A stretch of 64,000 nt of DNA from Dioszegia crocea (lineage: Eukaryota; Basidiomycota; Tremellomycetes; Tremellales; Bulleribasidiaceae): NCBI GenBank assembly GCA_001600615.1, contig BCKK01000002.1, positions 1,828,809-1,892,808 of the forward strand. The letters are read 5' to 3'. Under the pieces are notes generated by a model. The model had not been told where the DNA came from and ran no database searches. It worked only from the letters and a program-made list of their open reading frames with translations. A program made the translations under genes and the position numbers. Positions 61,193 through 64,000 of this stretch are shown here, in pieces (the first letter of the stretch is position 1; the number at the start of each line of letters is the position of its first letter).

Positions 61193-62786
61193 TCACTTGT
61201 AGACAGGTCTCGAATTGCCCTTAGCATCGATGACAGTCGCCGCGCTATACCGTGGGTCGGACGGCACAATGGTCTGGTTGGAGCGCGAGAAGTTGTCGAC
61301 GCTCTTGTTTTTGGTACGGGGAGACTCGTGGTGATCGTCTCGTTTCGATCGACCAGACTCGTAGTGGTCGTCGCGATCCCGGGTAGTGCGTCGAGTGGCT
61401 TGGTAGTAGTGACCGTCATCCGACTCGGGCTCGTGGAGGCGGGTGAGCATAGATTCGATCCTGTTGAGCTGGTCCTCGAAGTTCCCAGAGTGGTGGTCGG
61501 CGTCGAAGATCTAAGTGGATCAGCACCAATCATTTGGTAAAGACGTGTAGCACTTACGCCTCCTGTAGGCCCATCCTCGGTGTGAAGATCACCCAGACCA
61601 GGCCCAGAGACGTCCATCTGGCCAGAGTTCCCCTTTGACTTTCCTGCGTCTTGGATCGACTTCTCCTCGTCGACCATGCGACCAGCTCCCTGATCAACCG
61701 GGGCAGCGGCGGTACCGCTGTCACCATCCTCAGGGCCGAGGACCGTCTCATACTGGAGCCATTTGAGCAACTTGTAGAACCCAGCAGCCAGCGTGGCACC
61801 CATAATCGGACCGAGCCAGTAAATCCAGTCTGACTTGTCAGCTCGAAGTCCACACGCTTAGATACGAGGACTTACGGTAGCTGGCAAAGTTCCTCAAGAC
61901 AACATCTGGACCAAAGCTTCTCGCAGGGTTTAGGGAGCCACCAGTGTAGTACACTCCGAGTAGCTCGGCAACGAAGAGCGCGAGTCCGATACCGATAGGC
62001 GCAATGAATGTCGCCTTGTTCTTTTCCGCTGCAAGGAGGAGGATGGACAACATGAGCAAGGCAGTGAGGAACATCTCGATGAACAGGCCCTGAACGGTGC
62101 TGGTACCACCGCCAAGTTGGGTCCGGCAGTTCCTGATGGTCAGCATGAATACAGAAAAGGCAAGACTCCACTTACAATGTGCCCGGGGTGATGGCATCAA
62201 TGATAGCGGCGCCAGTGATACCTCCGAGGATCTGCACAAGGGATAACAGGATCGCACGAGTCGGAGTCAGGGCTCCGACAAGCGCCATTCCTAGCGAGAC
62301 GGCCGGGTTGAACAACCCTCCGGAAACTCGGAAGAAGATCCAGGCGTTGACGGCGAGGGAGAAGCCGAAGCAAAGTGCTATGTAGAGGAGATTGGAAGTG
62401 TTGACGGTGGAAACAGTGGAATCGGCTTCTCCCGCAGCAGTGCTACCGGTGATGGAGGTGTTGGGGATGAGGGCGACGTTTGTTCCACCCAGAGCGAAGA
62501 TCATGAACAGGACAGTGCCCACGTATTCACCAATCATGGCAATCATGTCTAACATATGAGCTTAGAACCTTTCCTCGTGTGAAGGTCTCTCGTAGCCATT
62601 GTTATCCCGAATGGGGCCAGTGTGGGGGTGATTGGACTCACGGTTCTTGAGAGCCAACTGCTTGGGGCCCTTCTCAGGCTTTTTGCTGTCCCAGTTCAGA
62701 CGCCCCTTGGAGCGAAGGTGGCGCCGTCGCTCAGCGTCTGCGGTACCCTTGGCATGACCATGGCGGTGAAGGTGAGGGTGAGGCAT
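61193..62786 (-). CDS. Aquaporin (MIP family), tandem copy 2
   Basis: Five exons (62786-62642, 62548-62176, 62132-61876, 61829-61558, 61510-61193) encode 454 aa. Exons 2 and 3 have exactly the same lengths (373 and 257 nt) and the introns the same phases as in copy 1, so the pair arose by tandem duplication. NPA boxes are [11 protein letters not shown] and [15 protein letters not shown]. The His180-equivalent is again Glu. The N-terminus is His-rich (MPHPHLHRHGHAKG). The cytosolic tail keeps [15 protein letters not shown] and [13 protein letters not shown], then becomes a charged Arg/Asp/His-rich stretch (TRRTTRDRDDHYESGRSKRD) absent from copy 1. The first intron is 93 nt against 37 nt in copy 1. 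Confidence 0.93.
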
Positions 62787-63445
62787 GCTGACTTTGCCTT
62801 TGTCCGTCCGGCGGAAGAATGTAAGATGGGCAAGTGAGTGAAGTGAGAAGTCAGTAAAGCTGTGAGCTGCATATATTGCTCATAGAACGGGCGGCGTCAT
62901 ACCCTCTTCTCAAGCCACTGTGGCACTGTAGACTGCCCGGCGTTGGATCTCTTCATCATCATAACAAATGAAAACAAGGAAGCAAAGGCAAGTGGAAGAA
63001 AAACGCGTCATCAAGCCGCCTCCGAGATCATCTTTACGGCATGATTACGGCATTCGCCACTCACCCGCCACAGCAGCTGCAGCTCGATCTGCCCACTGCC
63101 CAGCTGCTTGAAGCCTTGAGACCTCTGGCACTGCTCCATTTGATATGTACATCCTGGATTCTGGTTCATCAGGGCGAAAGCTCGCTGAGCAGCTTGGTTT
63201 ATGGCCTCCGCGGATGGCGTGCCATCTGACCATGCATATCATCAAGTCAAGCACCTGTGCGGTCTATAGCGACAAGCCCGTCAAATCGTGTACATAGGTA
63301 ATGGCTACAAATTAGAGTAAGGCTACGTATCGTGATCGTAAGATATCGTGTATGAATAGATGACAACTAGTAGAGGGTCCGGAGATATCACAGGGGAAAG
63401 AAGGTCGAGACGGATTTAAGTTCGACGGGCGAAATGAAGGCGCTT
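62787..63445 (-). promoter_or_regulatory. Upstream region of aquaporin copy 2
   Basis: 659 bp between aquaporin copies 2 and 3, which should hold the copy 2 promoter and the copy 3 3' end. Short frames here lack support. No named regulatory site is clear to me. Confidence 0.5.
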
Positions 63446-64000
63446 TCATGGGGAGAACTTGGATTGATCCCTGGGTTCGACGATGGTAGTCGCACTATGG
63501 CGCTGAGCTCCCGGAGTTGTATGTTCGAGGACCGGAGATCGGGCCTTTCGCTCAGAACTGGACCGGTAGCCCTGTTCGGAACGAGATGCGTGTAGTCGAG
63601 CCAGTTGGGATTCGATCCGGTTAAGCTGATCTTCGTATGCGCCGGCGCCGTGTTCTGCGTCGAAGATGTGCTGTTCTGTCAGCTCACACTTCAATACCGA
63701 GATTCAGTAAAAGTGGTACGTACGCCTTGAGCCGGAGGGGGTTCAACGTGTAGATCTCCAAGACCCGGTCCTGAGACATTCATGGTGCCTGCACCCTGGA
63801 TGGCCTTCTCCTCATCAATCATGCGCCCGGCACCGGCATCCACCGGAGCGACAGAAGGTCGAGCTGTTTCGCCATCCTCTGGTCCAAGGACAGTCTCGTA
63901 TTGTAGCCATTTGAGCAGTTTGTAGAAGCCGGCAGCGAGAGTGGCACCGAGGATGGGGCCAACCCAATAGATCCAGTCTGATACATAAGCTCAAGCAATC
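63446..64000 (-). CDS. Aquaporin (MIP family), tandem copy 3, 5' part outside the window
   Basis: Only the last two exons are present (63977-63724 and 63670-63446), about 160 codons; the rest lies to the right of the window edge. The visible part starts in the loop after the second NPA box, with [36 protein letters not shown] and IDEEKAIQG. It keeps the shared tail motifs [13 protein letters not shown] and [13 protein letters not shown], and ends in a basic/Ser stretch. The exon boundary before WIYW has the same phase as in copies 1 and 2. The acceptor at 63978 is followed by the intron running to at least 64000. Whether the pore domain is intact cannot be seen. Confidence 0.85.

Overview
This is a gene-dense stretch of a fungal nuclear chromosome, most likely from a basidiomycete yeast of the Tremellomycetes (Cryptococcus/Kwoniella-like). 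I infer this from the protein set (PRP19, BMS1, NOP9, NPL4, COG5, TIM22, a Ste7-type MAPKK) and from the introns. Nearly every gene is split by several introns, mostly 32-60 nt long, with GTRAGT-type donors, a CTGAC/CTGAT branch site close to the acceptor, and YAG ends. Exon joins were worked out by hand. For every multi-exon model the summed exon lengths are divisible by three, which is an internal check, not proof.

Layout. Bases 1-1284 hold a repeat tract with a 157-bp tandem duplication. Then follow: an unassigned SNF2-like ATPase (-); the Prp2/DHX16 splicing helicase (-); a Ste7/MEK-type MAPKK (+); a three-finger C2H2 protein (-); the ribosome-biogenesis GTPase BMS1 (-); a BRD7/BRD9-like bromodomain protein (+); an RGG/low-complexity protein (+); a glycerol-3-phosphate acyltransferase (+); COG5 (-); TIM22 (+); a large serine-rich protein (-); PRP19 (+); an SH3 protein (-); an F-box/LRR-like protein (-); an EIF1AD-like protein (+); a secreted GH3 beta-glucosidase (-); a small orphan gene (+); a glycerol-3-phosphatase-like HAD enzyme (-) head-to-head with NAD-dependent glycerol-3-phosphate dehydrogenase (+); NPL4 (+); NOP9 (+); a LENG1-like protein (+); and three tandem aquaporin genes (-), the last cut by the right edge.

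Most of the window is housekeeping: splicing, ribosome assembly, vesicle traffic, mitochondrial import and protein quality control. The part with visible functional logic is the right third. The two consecutive enzymes of glycerol synthesis from dihydroxyacetone phosphate are divergently arranged around one 788-bp promoter that carries a perfect CRE/ATF palindrome (TGACGTCA). A second perfect CRE lies upstream of the small orphan gene about 2 kb away. Some 9 kb further right are three duplicated aquaporins with identical intron positions, a shared C-terminal tail motif and a glutamate where AQP1 has its selectivity-filter histidine. Together these suggest an osmotic-stress neighbourhood; joint regulation is an inference. 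I saw no CRISPR array, tRNA, rRNA, intact transposon or viral element.
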